64,000 bases of DNA from Oscillospiraceae bacterium (GCA_021771715.1 JAETOO010000006.1:105537-169536), one strand, 5' to 3'. Numbered from the stretch's first letter, positions 28,642 to 38,524 are shown. Notes: generated by a model from the sequence alone, not told the origin. Translations and numbers: made by a program.

Positions 28642-28853
28642 AACTTCCTTTTTCCTGTTCTCTCCCGGCAAATCGCCTGATCCATCCACGGCTGCTGCTT
28701 TCTGGGCGCTTCGCACAATGCGCGTTCCGATCCGCTCTGCCCCGGCACTTCGCACGATGGATGCAGGAGCTCGCCTCACCGCTCCCGATCTGTTCTGCCC
28801 GCCCGGACACTTCACGCCCCGGACACACAGCAACCGCGCTTAACTCCCCACGA

Positions 28854-29540
28854 TCAGTTCTCTGCCTTCAGCCGCTTCGCACACCATACCACGGCGCGCC
28901 GCCACTGCTCCTCGCGCGTCCCTGCAAGAGCCTGCTGTTCCCAGCCGCACAGCCCAAAGCGCGCCGCACAGCCGCTCACTCTGTCCTCTGCCCCGATCAG
29001 GCAGCCCTCCGTCCCCCGAAAGCATTCCGGAGTCCACCGGCCTGCACAGTTGTCAAACACGCCCATCCACTCCTGCGCTCTGGGCCACTGTGCCTCATCG
29101 CGGCGATCCACCATTCCAAACGCCGGATCAACTGCCGCACAGACAAACTGCGTCGCCCCGGTGAGGCGGCAGATCTGCAGTGCGCCTAGCGCGCCGGCTC
29201 CGATCCCGGCCACTCCTGTCCGATCAATCCGCAGTCGGAAATCATGCTGCATCCGTCTGACCTGCTCCCCGGCAAAAAACGTCGCCCAGGCCGGGCCGTG
29301 CGCCATATCGAGGAAACACGACCGCCTGCCGTCCGGAATCAGAAGGGCCACGCCGAGCTCGTCTGCCAGCACACCCAGCCCCATCTCATAGAGCAGCGTC
29401 TCCCGGCTCTCCTCGAGGTCATGCAAACAGAGAATCAGCGGCGACGCCTCTCCCCTGACTGCTCGCTCCGGCAGCACCACCGTATAATGGCACGGAAATC
29501 CCAACCCGCTCCTGTGCTCCTTTCCGTCTAACATCAGCAT
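28854..29540 (-). CDS. Esterase-like alpha/beta hydrolase lacking the nucleophile
   Basis: 228 residues. The fold pattern matches the putative-esterase family (LILCLHDLEES, ALLIPDG, then a nucleophile-elbow position), but the expected G-x-S-x-G reads GIGAG (112-116), with Ala115 where Ser should be. It overlaps the 3' end of the intact esterase gene upstream by 7 bases, so the two are co-translated. Probably a degenerate or non-catalytic partner. A late catalytic His is also not evident. Confidence 0.7.
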   Translation of the reverse strand: MLMLDGKEHRSGLGFPCHYTVVLPERAVRGEASPLILCLHDLEESRETLLYEMGLGVLADELGVALLIPDGRRSCFLDMAHGPAWATFFAGEQVRRMQHDFRLRIDRTGVAGIGAGALGALQICRLTGATQFVCAAVDPAFGMVDRRDEAQWPRAQEWMGVFDNCAGRWTPECFRGTEGCLIGAEDRVSGCAARFGLCGWEQQALAGTREEQWRRAVVWCAKRLKAEN

Positions 29541-30448
29541 ACCGCATCCCCCTCTCCTTCCTCATTCCTGTCTCGCACGTTTTCTCCCAGAGCCTCCTCT
29601 GAGCGCTCAGTCAAATTTCCTCCCAGTCCTTCTCCTGCGCCTTCTTCCAGGCTGTACTTCTGGCTCTCAGACCGGATGTCCTCCTCGCTGCTGCCATCTG
29701 CCTCCTCCAGCCAGTCTAAAAACCGCGGGAGCTCCGGGTCCCAGCAGTCGTAGCTGTGCACACCCGGCACCTCTCTCCAGATGACGCGCGCGCCCACCAT
29801 CCTCAGATCATCGCGCGCGATCGTGTTCAGCGCGTAGCCGAAATCCTCCGTCCCGCAGATCATGTAGACCTCCGGCATCACACCTTTCTCCACACACGTT
29901 TTCGCCATGTAGATCACATCGTTTGAATTGTTGATCATATTCTCATAGCCGCCGAATGCCCAGCCGAAATCCGCTCCGCCCGGCTGGATTCCCCGGCTGT
30001 TCCGCTCCACGATCGTCGGCATCTCGATCGAACCCGCAAAGGACCCCACCTTGCAGAACAGATCCGGCCGGTTGACCGCCAGGCGGCACGCGCCGAAACC
30101 TCCCATCGAGGCCCCCGCAAGGTAGTTTTTCTCCCGCTTCACAGACAGGGCCGGAAACAGACTGCGCACCGTCTCCACCCACTCCTGCTCCAGAAAATCC
30201 GCGTACGCCGCCCCGCAGCTCATGTTCACATTGAAACCGTTGTAGGTGGAGGTCGTCACAAAGGCCAGATTGCGGCCTCCCGCATAGCGGATCAGCGACG
30301 TCTGGTCATACCACTCCTCATACTCGCTGTTCGCCCCGTGCATCAGCCACAAGACCGGAATGTCCCGCCCTTCATCCGGCAGGCACACACTCACCTCGAC
30401 CGGATAGCCCAGCACCTTCGATTTTACCTGAAAACTATAAAATGCCAT
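29534..30448 (-). CDS. Putative esterase (esterase D / acetylxylan-esterase-like)
   Basis: 304 residues from ATG at 30448, which follows GAGGTG; the earlier ATG at 30487 has no site. LMHGANSEYEEWYDQ supplies the oxyanion region, GASMGGFG the nucleophile elbow, CGTEDF the acid and PGVHSYDCW the catalytic His. The last 50 residues are an acidic Glu/Gly tail of low complexity. Cytoplasmic. Likely deacylates an imported compound; upstream of a truncated paralogue-like gene. Confidence 0.85.
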   Translation of the reverse strand: MAFYSFQVKSKVLGYPVEVSVCLPDEGRDIPVLWLMHGANSEYEEWYDQTSLIRYAGGRNLAFVTTSTYNGFNVNMSCGAAYADFLEQEWVETVRSLFPALSVKREKNYLAGASMGGFGACRLAVNRPDLFCKVGSFAGSIEMPTIVERNSRGIQPGGADFGWAFGGYENMINNSNDVIYMAKTCVEKGVMPEVYMICGTEDFGYALNTIARDDLRMVGARVIWREVPGVHSYDCWDPELPRFLDWLEEADGSSEEDIRSESQKYSLEEGAGEGLGGNLTERSEEALGENVRDRNEEGEGDAVC

Positions 30449-30601
30449 TCCATACACCTCTTTTCCCGTCTTCCTCCTCAGACGCATCCTCTGCCATACC
30501 TCTGTACACTTCTTCTTTAGATGCCTGCTTCGCAGGCGCCACTACGCATGAAAGTCGATTGCTCCGTGCTTCGCACTCCTGCAATCGCTTGGCTTACCAG
30601 T

Positions 30602-30634
30602 AAAAAGGAGGGCGCTGCCATCTGCAACACCCTC
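30602..30634 (-). terminator. Terminator of the six-gene hydrolase/ABC operon
   Basis: Minus-strand stem GAGGGTG/CGCCCTC (30608-30634) followed by CTTTTTA, 24 bases after the CocE/NonD gene stop. Confidence 0.7.
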
Positions 30635-30657
30635 TCTTTCTCGCATTCCCGCTGCCG

Positions 30658-32394
30658 TCACGGAATGATCGGCAGAATCAGCGCGGACGGATGCTCTGCA
30701 TCGTGGTAAATTGTCTGATGCGCCACAATGCCCTCCGTCTCATATCCGACCTTCCCAAAGGTATTCATGTTCCGGTCCGCGTCCGGGAACAGGGCGCTCG
30801 TCACGTCAAGCCGGATCGCCTCGCCCGGCTGGAGGAAGAGACACGTGTTTGCCGCCTCAATGCGGAATTTGTAGATTTCCCCCGGCACCATCGGCTCTGC
30901 CTTGTGCCCGTTGCGGTAGCGCCCGCGCACCAGCTTCGCGCCCAGGCGGTACGTCGTGCCGTCGCGGCGGACCAGGCTGACGCGCGCCGCAAAATCCGTG
31001 TCAAGCCCGCTCGTCGACGCGTAGAGATCCACGTACAGCGGCCCGGTAATCTCCGTCTCCTCCGTAAAGGCCGGCGTCGTGTAGACCAGCACATCCTCCC
31101 TGCGGTAGAGCGGCGCCTGCTCCTGCATCAGCATCCGCAGCGGCTCCCCGGTGCTCGACGGACACGGATCCATCGGGTCATAGTCGTAATAATCCGCTGC
31201 CTCCGCCCCCGGCCGCTTCTCTGAGAGCACGCCGTCCCCATAGATTGTATTCGCATGTCCTGCAGAGTGCAGATAATACTCCGTGTACTTCGTCCGCGCC
31301 AGCGGCCACTCCTGCTCCTCTCTCCACGTATTTTTCCCAAGCTCAAACAGATGGACCGGCGCGCCGGATGTAAACTCCGTCTTCTCGCCCTTCATCCAGC
31401 AGTCAAACCACTGCATATACTTCTCGACCATCCCGTAGCCGTCGCCCGAGCCCTGCGGCCCGTAATTTACGCCCTCGATCACGCCGCTCATCTGACTGTC
31501 ATGTCCCCACGGCCCGATCACCAGCATCGAGTGCTCCCTGCACGCCTCGCTGCCGCCCCGCTTGCAAAACTGCGTGTAATTGTAGATCGTCTTGTCCCGC
31601 AGGAAATCATTCCAGCCTGTGACGTTCAGGGTCGGCACCGTCGTCTGCTCGAAGCCCTCCACGCGTCCGATCGACGCCAGATATTCCTCATCGTCAATGT
31701 GGGCCAGGAGATCGCGGTGGAACTGCAGCTCCGGCACCCCCGGGACATTGCCCGCCGGCATATCCTTCATCGGGAGGAATGCCACCTGCTCGTCCATATG
31801 TGCACAGCAGTCCGCGAGCTGTTCAAGCGCCTCCCTCGTATACTGGCCCGGATAATATTTTTCGCGATCCATCGCCCTGCCCGCAATCCAGCCAAACAGC
31901 ACCGGAGAAAAGATCCCGAAATCATAGATCGCGGGGAATTTCGTCCACGACGTCATCGCGGGGCAGATCGCCCGCAGGTGCGGCGGATTGGATCTCGCGC
32001 ACGCCAGCTGGGAGAAGCCGTGGTAGCTCTCCCCGAACATGCCCACATTTCCGTCGCACCACGGCATCTGCGCGATCGCCTCGATCGTGTCATAGCCGTC
32101 CTCATCCTGATGCCCGGCAGGGTCACAGATCCCCTCGGAGTACCCGGTACCGCGCACGTCCTGGATCACCACGTTATAGCCCGCTCCCGCGATCACGCAC
32201 GCCCGCATGTAGCCGGACAGAGCGCCCGTGCCCTCTTTCAGGTACGGCGTGCGGTTTACAATCGCAGGGTACGGCTTGTCGTCATTCGGACGGTAAACGT
32301 CCATGTACAGTGTCACGCCGTCGCGCAGCGTGACCGGCACATTATACAGTATCTTTACATCTTGAATGATTCTTCCATCCAGCTTCTTCGGCAT
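30658..32394 (-). CDS. CocE/NonD family acyl hydrolase (peptidase S15 superfamily)
   Basis: 578 residues. Alpha/beta hydrolase domain with catalytic Ser123 in GESYHG, an inserted helical cap (about 140-290) and a C-terminal jelly-roll (about 350-578: EITGPLYVDLYAS, DFAARVSLVRRDG) as in cocaine esterase and X-Pro dipeptidyl peptidase. No signal peptide. Reactions in the family are ester or amide cleavage of acyl groups, or removal of X-Pro dipeptides. It is the last gene of the operon, three bases after the serine hydrolase, so both probably act on the same imported molecule. Confidence 0.9.
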   Translation of the reverse strand: MPKKLDGRIIQDVKILYNVPVTLRDGVTLYMDVYRPNDDKPYPAIVNRTPYLKEGTGALSGYMRACVIAGAGYNVVIQDVRGTGYSEGICDPAGHQDEDGYDTIEAIAQMPWCDGNVGMFGESYHGFSQLACARSNPPHLRAICPAMTSWTKFPAIYDFGIFSPVLFGWIAGRAMDREKYYPGQYTREALEQLADCCAHMDEQVAFLPMKDMPAGNVPGVPELQFHRDLLAHIDDEEYLASIGRVEGFEQTTVPTLNVTGWNDFLRDKTIYNYTQFCKRGGSEACREHSMLVIGPWGHDSQMSGVIEGVNYGPQGSGDGYGMVEKYMQWFDCWMKGEKTEFTSGAPVHLFELGKNTWREEQEWPLARTKYTEYYLHSAGHANTIYGDGVLSEKRPGAEAADYYDYDPMDPCPSSTGEPLRMLMQEQAPLYRREDVLVYTTPAFTEETEITGPLYVDLYASTSGLDTDFAARVSLVRRDGTTYRLGAKLVRGRYRNGHKAEPMVPGEIYKFRIEAANTCLFLQPGEAIRLDVTSALFPDADRNMNTFGKVGYETEGIVAHQTIYHDAEHPSALILPIIP

Positions 32395-32397
32395 GGC

Positions 32398-33870
32398 CTA
32401 CCTCTCTCCTTTCACCCACACAGCCCGCACCGTCTCGTCCGGCACGTCAAAGCCGCCCACCGGAATCCGCGACGTCGTGATGTCCGCCCCTTCCTCGTCG
32501 AACCGGAAGGTGAGCAGATGCACCCGGCAGCTCTCGAGCCACCGGATCTCGAGCCGCAGCTCCCTCTCACCAGGAAAACTGCCTGTCACAGAGGCCATTC
32601 TCGCCGGATTGTTCGTCACCGGCGCGATCATCTGCACCGGGCGGTAGCCGTGAAACGCCACATTGCAGTCCGCCTCGCCCGTCTCTGTCACAACGTGAAG
32701 CACCAGCTCTCCCATCCGCTCCCGGAAGGAAAATCCCTTCACCGGAGCGCCGTACGCCAAATCAAAAATGGTCAGATCATCCGCAAAGAAATGGCTGTTC
32801 CCCTCCGGAATCTTCAGACTCCTGCCGGAGAGCGCGGCGAGCGCATCGCCATCCTCCCGGCAGACCGGCGCCGGAATACACAGCCGCTCCAGCCGCCCGG
32901 CGAAGCGCTTTTTTTGTCCGTCCGTCCACTCCTCCTTGCTCTCGGTCACGCTGTCCGCAAACTCACACACAGCCCTGCGCACCGCATCGTCCACATCCGG
33001 ACGGCAGATCGTCTGGTTGAGTGAGATCACGAGATCCTGTCTCGGGAACAGCAGACTCCACTGTCCCATCGCGCCGTCGGCCACAAAACAGCCCTCGCGC
33101 ACCCACAACATCCCACCGTACTGCGCGTCGCCGCCGACATGCGGATTCTGCACCTGCAGCGCAAAGTCCACCCATTCCTCCGAGAGAATCCGCTCGTTGT
33201 TCCACACACCTCTGCGGCGGTACAGCTCCATCAGCAGCGCGTTGTCCCGCGCGGTGGAGATAAAGCCCCCGCTTCCGTTTTCCATCCCGTCCGCATGGCA
33301 GTGCCACCGCAGATGCGCCGGGTCGATCCCGATCTTCCGAAAGACCCGCTCTGACAGGTACTGCAGCAAGCCCTCTCCCGTCCTTTTGCGGATGCAGGCG
33401 CCCACCATAGAGCAGGCAATACTGTTATAAAAATAAGAAGTTCCCGGCCGGTGGTCGATCCTCGTCTCAAAAAATCCGCGGATCCAGTGTCGACCGGTCA
33501 CGCTCGTCTGGCTGTCCATCCCGCAGGACATCGTCGCCAGATGTTTCACCCGGACCTCCTCCCACCACCGGCTGCCCTCCGTCAGCGGGGCATACTCCGG
33601 GAACAGATCAATCAGCCGATCCTCCAAAGAGAGAATCCCCTCCTGCAGCGCACAGCCAAGAGCGATACCCGTCACCGTCTTCGTCAGCGACTGGCACCCA
33701 TGAATCACGCCGGGCCCGTAGGGCGCCCAGTACCCTTCCAGGACCGTTTCTCCGTGACGCATCACATACAGTGCGTGCGGCTCGGTATCCAGCTCCTCGA
33801 GCGCATCCAGCAGACGGCCGGCGGCCTCATAGGAGATGCCGACCGTCCCCGGATTCAGATGAAGTCTCAT
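32398..33870 (-). CDS. Serine hydrolase, class C beta-lactamase superfamily (operon copy)
   Basis: 490 residues. S-x-x-K motif SLTK (Ser61-Lys64), YNS second motif in SYFYNSIACSMVG, C-terminal beta-rich domain. Homologous to the 24902 protein. The start ATG at 33870 overlaps the stop of the solute-binding protein gene (ATGA), giving translational coupling. Cytoplasmic by absence of a signal peptide. Probably an esterase or D-aminopeptidase-type enzyme acting on the imported ligand. Confidence 0.87.
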   Translation of the reverse strand: MRLHLNPGTVGISYEAAGRLLDALEELDTEPHALYVMRHGETVLEGYWAPYGPGVIHGCQSLTKTVTGIALGCALQEGILSLEDRLIDLFPEYAPLTEGSRWWEEVRVKHLATMSCGMDSQTSVTGRHWIRGFFETRIDHRPGTSYFYNSIACSMVGACIRKRTGEGLLQYLSERVFRKIGIDPAHLRWHCHADGMENGSGGFISTARDNALLMELYRRRGVWNNERILSEEWVDFALQVQNPHVGGDAQYGGMLWVREGCFVADGAMGQWSLLFPRQDLVISLNQTICRPDVDDAVRRAVCEFADSVTESKEEWTDGQKKRFAGRLERLCIPAPVCREDGDALAALSGRSLKIPEGNSHFFADDLTIFDLAYGAPVKGFSFRERMGELVLHVVTETGEADCNVAFHGYRPVQMIAPVTNNPARMASVTGSFPGERELRLEIRWLESCRVHLLTFRFDEEGADITTSRIPVGGFDVPDETVRAVWVKGER

Positions 33871-35408
33871 CCTGCGATGTACGCCTTGAGCTGCTCGCGG
33901 TAATCGTTGCAGACGTCGTCGATTCCGATCGCCTTGCACTGGGCAATAAACTCATCCAGCTTCGCCTCCGTGTCGTCCCCGAACAGGCCGAAGCAGAAGG
34001 AGAAACGGAACTCGTTGAACAGCGCGGACAGCGCGGAAATCTCCGCCTCATACTCTGCACTGTCGTAGTTGAACCCGTTGATCGGGAAGGTCTCGCTCGG
34101 CACGATTGCCGCCTCATACATGTCCTGATACGGCTGCATGTCCTCGGCCAGCGCCTGTGTCGGGTTCGCATCATTCTGAATCGCAGCCTGGTTCGCGAAG
34201 CTGTTGTACGCGTAGTCAGCCGCCTCCGGGCCCGGCGTGTACTTCGTGCCGTCCTCGTTCAACACGTAATGACGTCCCTCGATACCGCCCACCAGCAGCA
34301 TATTGATCTCCGGGTCGAACTTCATGACATCCAGCGCCGTCGCCGCGCGCTCCTTCTTCTGGGAGGCCGGTGTGAGGCAGGTCGCATAGCAGAAATAGTT
34401 GCCGCGGCGCGTCACGCACTCATCATCCCAGTAGCAGTTCATGAACGCAGGCGTCTCGCCCCCGAGCTGTGCCGTGATCGACTCCTTGCTGCTCGGCCCT
34501 GCATTCAGGAACGCGCCTGTGCCCGCATAGAAATTGTCGTCCAGCGTGCTCGCGTTGCTGATGACGCTCGCCGGGAAGTAGCCCTTCTTGTAGAAGTCCG
34601 CCATCTGCAGACAGAACTCGCGGTACTCATCCGTCTCCGCAAACCACTTCAGATCCTCCACCGCAAACTCCTTGCCGGTGTTGTACTTCCACACCATCCA
34701 GTGCGCGGCGCCCGCATTGACATCCATCAGATGATAGCGGGTCGTGAACCAGTGAAACGCCTCCATCGGGTAATTGCCCTGCGGATTGATCGCGTAGACG
34801 CCGGTCTCTGCCGTATCCGCCGCCACACAGTCCAAGAACTCAATCAGCTTCTCATAGCTGTTGATGTCCTCCGCCTTGTACCCGTACTTGTCCAGCAGCG
34901 ACTGTCGGGTCCACGCGCCGTTCCAGCCGATGCTGACCATGTTGTTCGGCACGCCGTAGTACAGCCCGTCATACAAGGTCTCCTTCCAGCTGCTCTCCGC
35001 CTGATTCTTGGCGCTCATCGGCATATTCGCCTCGACGAAATCCCAGTCAAAGCCGTAGTAGCCGCCGTTTTTCACATAGTCGGTGTAGCCCAGCCACGAC
35101 GCGCCGTAGATCAGGTCCACATCCTCGTCGCCTGCCAGGAACAGGCTCAGCTTCGTGTCATAGTCGCCCCACGATACAAAGTGCACGTTCACCTTTGTGT
35201 TGATCAGCTTCTCCATCCGCTCATTGACCGGAGTGATGATCTCCTCCCAGTCTGCCGCAGGATCGCCCGGCACGTAGAAATTGATCTCCATATACTCGGA
35301 AGTGTCAATTCCCGCCCACGGGTTCTCCTCCTCGGCCGCGACGGCAGACATGCACAGCCCCGGGATCATGGCAAACGCCAGCAGTGTAGACAGTAACCTC
35401 TTTTTCAT
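33867..35408 (-). CDS. Extracellular solute-binding protein, LplA type
   Basis: 513 residues. Signal peptide 1-25 (AVAA before EEE), no lipobox cysteine in the normal place. Large family-1 binding protein with the W-x-x-x-Y-rich ligand region of LplA-like proteins. The start at 35408 follows GGAGGG. It belongs with the two permeases directly upstream; no ATPase is encoded nearby, as is usual for LplABC systems. Confidence 0.9.
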   Translation of the reverse strand: MKKRLLSTLLAFAMIPGLCMSAVAAEEENPWAGIDTSEYMEINFYVPGDPAADWEEIITPVNERMEKLINTKVNVHFVSWGDYDTKLSLFLAGDEDVDLIYGASWLGYTDYVKNGGYYGFDWDFVEANMPMSAKNQAESSWKETLYDGLYYGVPNNMVSIGWNGAWTRQSLLDKYGYKAEDINSYEKLIEFLDCVAADTAETGVYAINPQGNYPMEAFHWFTTRYHLMDVNAGAAHWMVWKYNTGKEFAVEDLKWFAETDEYREFCLQMADFYKKGYFPASVISNASTLDDNFYAGTGAFLNAGPSSKESITAQLGGETPAFMNCYWDDECVTRRGNYFCYATCLTPASQKKERAATALDVMKFDPEINMLLVGGIEGRHYVLNEDGTKYTPGPEAADYAYNSFANQAAIQNDANPTQALAEDMQPYQDMYEAAIVPSETFPINGFNYDSAEYEAEISALSALFNEFRFSFCFGLFGDDTEAKLDEFIAQCKAIGIDDVCNDYREQLKAYIAG

Positions 35409-35453
35409 AAAAAACCCTCCTTTATTTTTCGCCATAAATGGCATTTTTTACAT

Positions 35454-36368
35454 TTAACCCTTCACCGCTCCGATCGTCAGGCCCTTGACAAAGTAGCGCT
35501 GTACGAGCGGATACAGAAAGATGATCGGACCGGTCACGACGCACGTCATCGCCATGCGCATCGCGGTCGTCGGCAGCACCAGATTTTCCGTGACCTCCAT
35601 ATGCCCGTCCGCGATCAACTGCTTGAGCGCCTGGATCGTGCTGAGCATATCCTGCAGGAAATACTGTAAGGACTGCATCTCCTCCTTCGTGCTGAACAGC
35701 ATCGAATTGTACCAGTCGTTCCAGTAGCCCAGCGCCGCGAACAGCCCCAGTGTGGCGAGCAGCGGTTTCGAGATCGGCAGATACATCTGGAAATAGATCC
35801 GCAGCTCCCCCGCGCCGTCCATCTTTGCGGACTCCGAGATCTCGTACGGGATTCCCTTCATGAAATTTTTCGCGATGATCATATTCCACACCGAGAATGC
35901 CATCGGGAGAATCAGCCCGTAGTACGTGTTCTTAAAGTGCAGCGTCTGCGTGCACAGAAGATACCACGGGATCAGCCCTCCGCTGAACAGTGTCGTGAAA
36001 AAGAAGAAAAAGGAAAACCCGTTGCGCCACTTGAAATCTCTGCGCGAGAGCACATAGCCCGTCAGCGTGTTGAGAAACAGCGACGTCACCGTGCCCACGC
36101 ACGTCACAAAAATTGTGTTGAGATACGCTCTCCCGATCCGCTCCGGATTCGTGAAGACCATCTTATACGCCTCGAGCGAGAACTCCTCCGGAAAGAGGGT
36201 AAAGCCGTTTCGCACGAGCGCGGACTCGCTGGTAAACGAGGAGACGATGATCAGCACAAACGGAATCACACAGATCAGTCCAAAGGAAAACAGCAGCACG
36301 TAGCCCAGCGCTCGAAAGGAAATTTCACTGGCAGAGCCCGGCAGCCTGCGATGATGTCGATGAGCCAT
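35454..36368 (-). CDS. ABC importer permease, LplC type
   Basis: 304 residues with six membrane segments and the EAA loop ESAKMDGAGELRIYFQMYLP. Ends with the family's characteristic KGLTIGAVKG. Partner of the LplB-type permease 15 bases upstream. Start preceded by AGGAGG. Confidence 0.93.
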   Translation of the reverse strand: MAHRHHRRLPGSASEISFRALGYVLLFSFGLICVIPFVLIIVSSFTSESALVRNGFTLFPEEFSLEAYKMVFTNPERIGRAYLNTIFVTCVGTVTSLFLNTLTGYVLSRRDFKWRNGFSFFFFFTTLFSGGLIPWYLLCTQTLHFKNTYYGLILPMAFSVWNMIIAKNFMKGIPYEISESAKMDGAGELRIYFQMYLPISKPLLATLGLFAALGYWNDWYNSMLFSTKEEMQSLQYFLQDMLSTIQALKQLIADGHMEVTENLVLPTTAMRMAMTCVVTGPIIFLYPLVQRYFVKGLTIGAVKG

Positions 36369-36383
36369 TTTCTCTCCCTCCTC

Positions 36384-37340
36384 CTAGAACAGTGTATAGT
36401 CCGGCTGAATCCTCTTCACGATATAATTCGCCAGCAGAATCGTGATAAAGCAGAGCACCGACTGGTAGAGTCCCGCCGCGGCGCCGTAGCTGATATTCGC
36501 GTTGCCGGCCATCGCGCGGTAAATGTACAGGTCCAGGATATCTCCCGCCTCGAGCAGCACGCCGTTGTTCCCGATCAGCTGATAGAACATCCCGAAGTCC
36601 CCGCGGAAGATCTGCCCGCAGGCCAGCAGGAACATGATGATCATCGTCGGCACCAGCTGCGGGATCGTAATGTGGAACACCTTCTGCCAGCTGTTCGCGC
36701 CGTCGATCTCCGCCACCTCGTACAGCTCCTGGTCGATCCCCGCGATCGCCCCCAGGTACACGATGCTCCCGTAGCCCACGCCCTTCCACATGCGGAAGAA
36801 CACCAGCAAAAACGGCCACGGCTTCGCATTTGTATAGATGTTCGGCATCTCCATCCCCAGCGCACGGACGACATGGCTGATCAGTCCGTTGTCAAAATCG
36901 AGCATCGTCTGGATGACGGCTGCCGCGGTGACCCAGGAAATGAAGTACGGCAGAAAGATGAACGACTGAAACGTCTTCTTGAACCATCTGCACCGCATCT
37001 CGTTGATGACGATCGCGAACCCGACCTCCATCACCATCCCCACCGTGATGAACGCAAAATTGTACAGCAGCGTGTTGCGCGTCAGCGGCCACAGCTTGTT
37101 GGAGACGGTCAGGAACTCAAAGTTCTTCATCCCCACCCACGGGCTGCCGAACAGTCCCTTGCTGTAATTGTAGTTCTTAAACGCCATGATCACTCCGCCC
37201 ATCGGAATATAGCTGAACACAATCACGTAAAGCAGAGCCGGGGACAAGAGCAGCAGATACACTCTGTTCTTTTTCAGGTCATAGAGAAACCCTCTTTTGT
37301 CACTCTTTTTCGGGGCGCCGCCCCCTGACGGATGCTTCAT
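36384..37340 (-). CDS. ABC importer permease, LplB type
   Basis: 318 residues. N-terminal LLLLSPALLYVIVFSYIPMGG and YNYSKGLFGSPWVG are hallmarks of LplB proteins; the EAA loop is EVAEIDGANSWQKVFHITIP. Its start overlaps the stop of the FGE-like gene by 4 bases. An AGGAGGTGG site lies within that gene. Confidence 0.93.
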   Translation of the reverse strand: MKHPSGGGAPKKSDKRGFLYDLKKNRVYLLLLSPALLYVIVFSYIPMGGVIMAFKNYNYSKGLFGSPWVGMKNFEFLTVSNKLWPLTRNTLLYNFAFITVGMVMEVGFAIVINEMRCRWFKKTFQSFIFLPYFISWVTAAAVIQTMLDFDNGLISHVVRALGMEMPNIYTNAKPWPFLLVFFRMWKGVGYGSIVYLGAIAGIDQELYEVAEIDGANSWQKVFHITIPQLVPTMIIMFLLACGQIFRGDFGMFYQLIGNNGVLLEAGDILDLYIYRAMAGNANISYGAAAGLYQSVLCFITILLANYIVKRIQPDYTLF

Positions 37341-38524
37341 GATACCACCTCCTGTATCGCCTCAGGCGCCACATACACGCAGCGCACTCCTGCCATTGAA
37401 TACCGGCTGCTCCTCGCCTTGGTCATGCCGGTAAAGAACACTCCCGCGTGATCCACCGCGCGGTACGCGCCCCCGCAGATCGGCATGAACTCGCCCTGTG
37501 TGCTCACCCAGCGCCAGCCCTCATTCTCCACAACGCTCCAGTTGCGGTCCGGGCACAGCCCGCACAGCCTCAGGAACTCCGGCGCCTCCGCCGCCTCCCC
37601 GGCGGAAATCTCCCCGAACGAACAGTTTCCGATCCCCTCGCACTCCTTGCGCACGACGAGGCGGATCTTCCCGCCCTTCACGTCGTAGTGCAGCGCATCC
37701 GGACTTCCGGGCGGAACCGGACGCCCCTGCGCATCCACGGCATGCCAGGCGGAGGAATCACTCTTCACAGAGGACGCATCCAGCAGCTGCGGCAGCTCCA
37801 CAAACTGCAGCTCGCCGTCCATCAGGCGAAAGCCGCCGTCCCACTCGCTCAGGTTGCCGTTCAGATCCCACAGCCCGTTCTCCGAGCGGTCATGGCTCCA
37901 GGTGCGCGGCCCGCTCCCGGTCAGTACCAGCCCGGTCGCGCCGACCGGCGTCCCCCGCTCCTCCGGGTGGAAGTAGTCTGCGCCGCTGTCATTGTTCCCG
38001 CCCGGGAGGAACCCCTCCCGCCTGCAGCTAAGTGCGATCGCCATCCTCAGGGGAAACGGCATCGCCATCCAGCCGTGTCCCTTGCGGTAGCACAGCCCGG
38101 CCGCGTCATCAAAGCTGTTCGCCGCGAACGGCTGCGCAAGCGGCAGGGAGCACGCGCGTCCGTCCACCACGCAGTTCAGATATTTGGAGACCAGGATCTC
38201 CCGCACCGTCTTCTTCCCGCTCCGGAAGGCCGGGTGCGGCGCTGCATCCTCCGAGGACGCCAGCACATCCCGGCAGCGCACCATCGGGACGCGCACCATC
38301 ACAGACGGATACCCCGCCTCGTCATAGCACACCGTGTTCCTGTCGCCGGACAGCTGCTCGACGGAGAGTCGCAGCTGCTCCCTGGCCGCGGAGGAATCCC
38401 GGCACACAGCGGGCTGTGCGAGCACCTCCGCCGCCGCTTCCGCCTCTCCCGACCGTCCGCGCACACGGTATTCTCCGCAGAGCGTCTGCACCAAAAGCCT
38501 TTGTTCCTCTTCTCTGCTCCTCAT
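37337..38524 (-). CDS. Formylglycine-generating-enzyme-like (FGE-sulfatase fold) protein
   Basis: 395 residues. The segment SENGLWDLNGNLSEWDGGFRL and the terminal CGGAYRAVDH...AGVRCV follow the FGE/SUMF1 pattern of C-type-lectin-like folds, as also seen in phage tail proteins. The N-terminal 100 residues are unassigned. The catalytic cysteine pair of true FGE is not obviously present, and no sulfatase gene is in the window, so sulfatase activation is doubtful; ligand binding or another modification is more likely. First gene of the six-gene operon, divergent from the AraC regulator. Confidence 0.7.
   Translation of the reverse strand: MRSREEEQRLLVQTLCGEYRVRGRSGEAEAAAEVLAQPAVCRDSSAAREQLRLSVEQLSGDRNTVCYDEAGYPSVMVRVPMVRCRDVLASSEDAAPHPAFRSGKKTVREILVSKYLNCVVDGRACSLPLAQPFAANSFDDAAGLCYRKGHGWMAMPFPLRMAIALSCRREGFLPGGNNDSGADYFHPEERGTPVGATGLVLTGSGPRTWSHDRSENGLWDLNGNLSEWDGGFRLMDGELQFVELPQLLDASSVKSDSSAWHAVDAQGRPVPPGSPDALHYDVKGGKIRLVVRKECEGIGNCSFGEISAGEAAEAPEFLRLCGLCPDRNWSVVENEGWRWVSTQGEFMPICGGAYRAVDHAGVFFTGMTKARSSRYSMAGVRCVYVAPEAIQEVVS

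Noticed and set aside
31255..33024. 589-codon plus-strand frame opposite two hydrolase genes
   Set aside because: Composition is the reverse complement of GC-rich coding sequence (Arg/His/Leu rich); the minus-strand genes have motifs and starts.
33771..35396. 541-codon plus-strand frame opposite the solute-binding protein gene
   Set aside because: Same type of shadow; no signal, motif or start site.
37337..38524. Annotation as an active sulfatase-modifying enzyme
   Set aside because: No clear catalytic cysteine pair and no sulfatase gene in the window.
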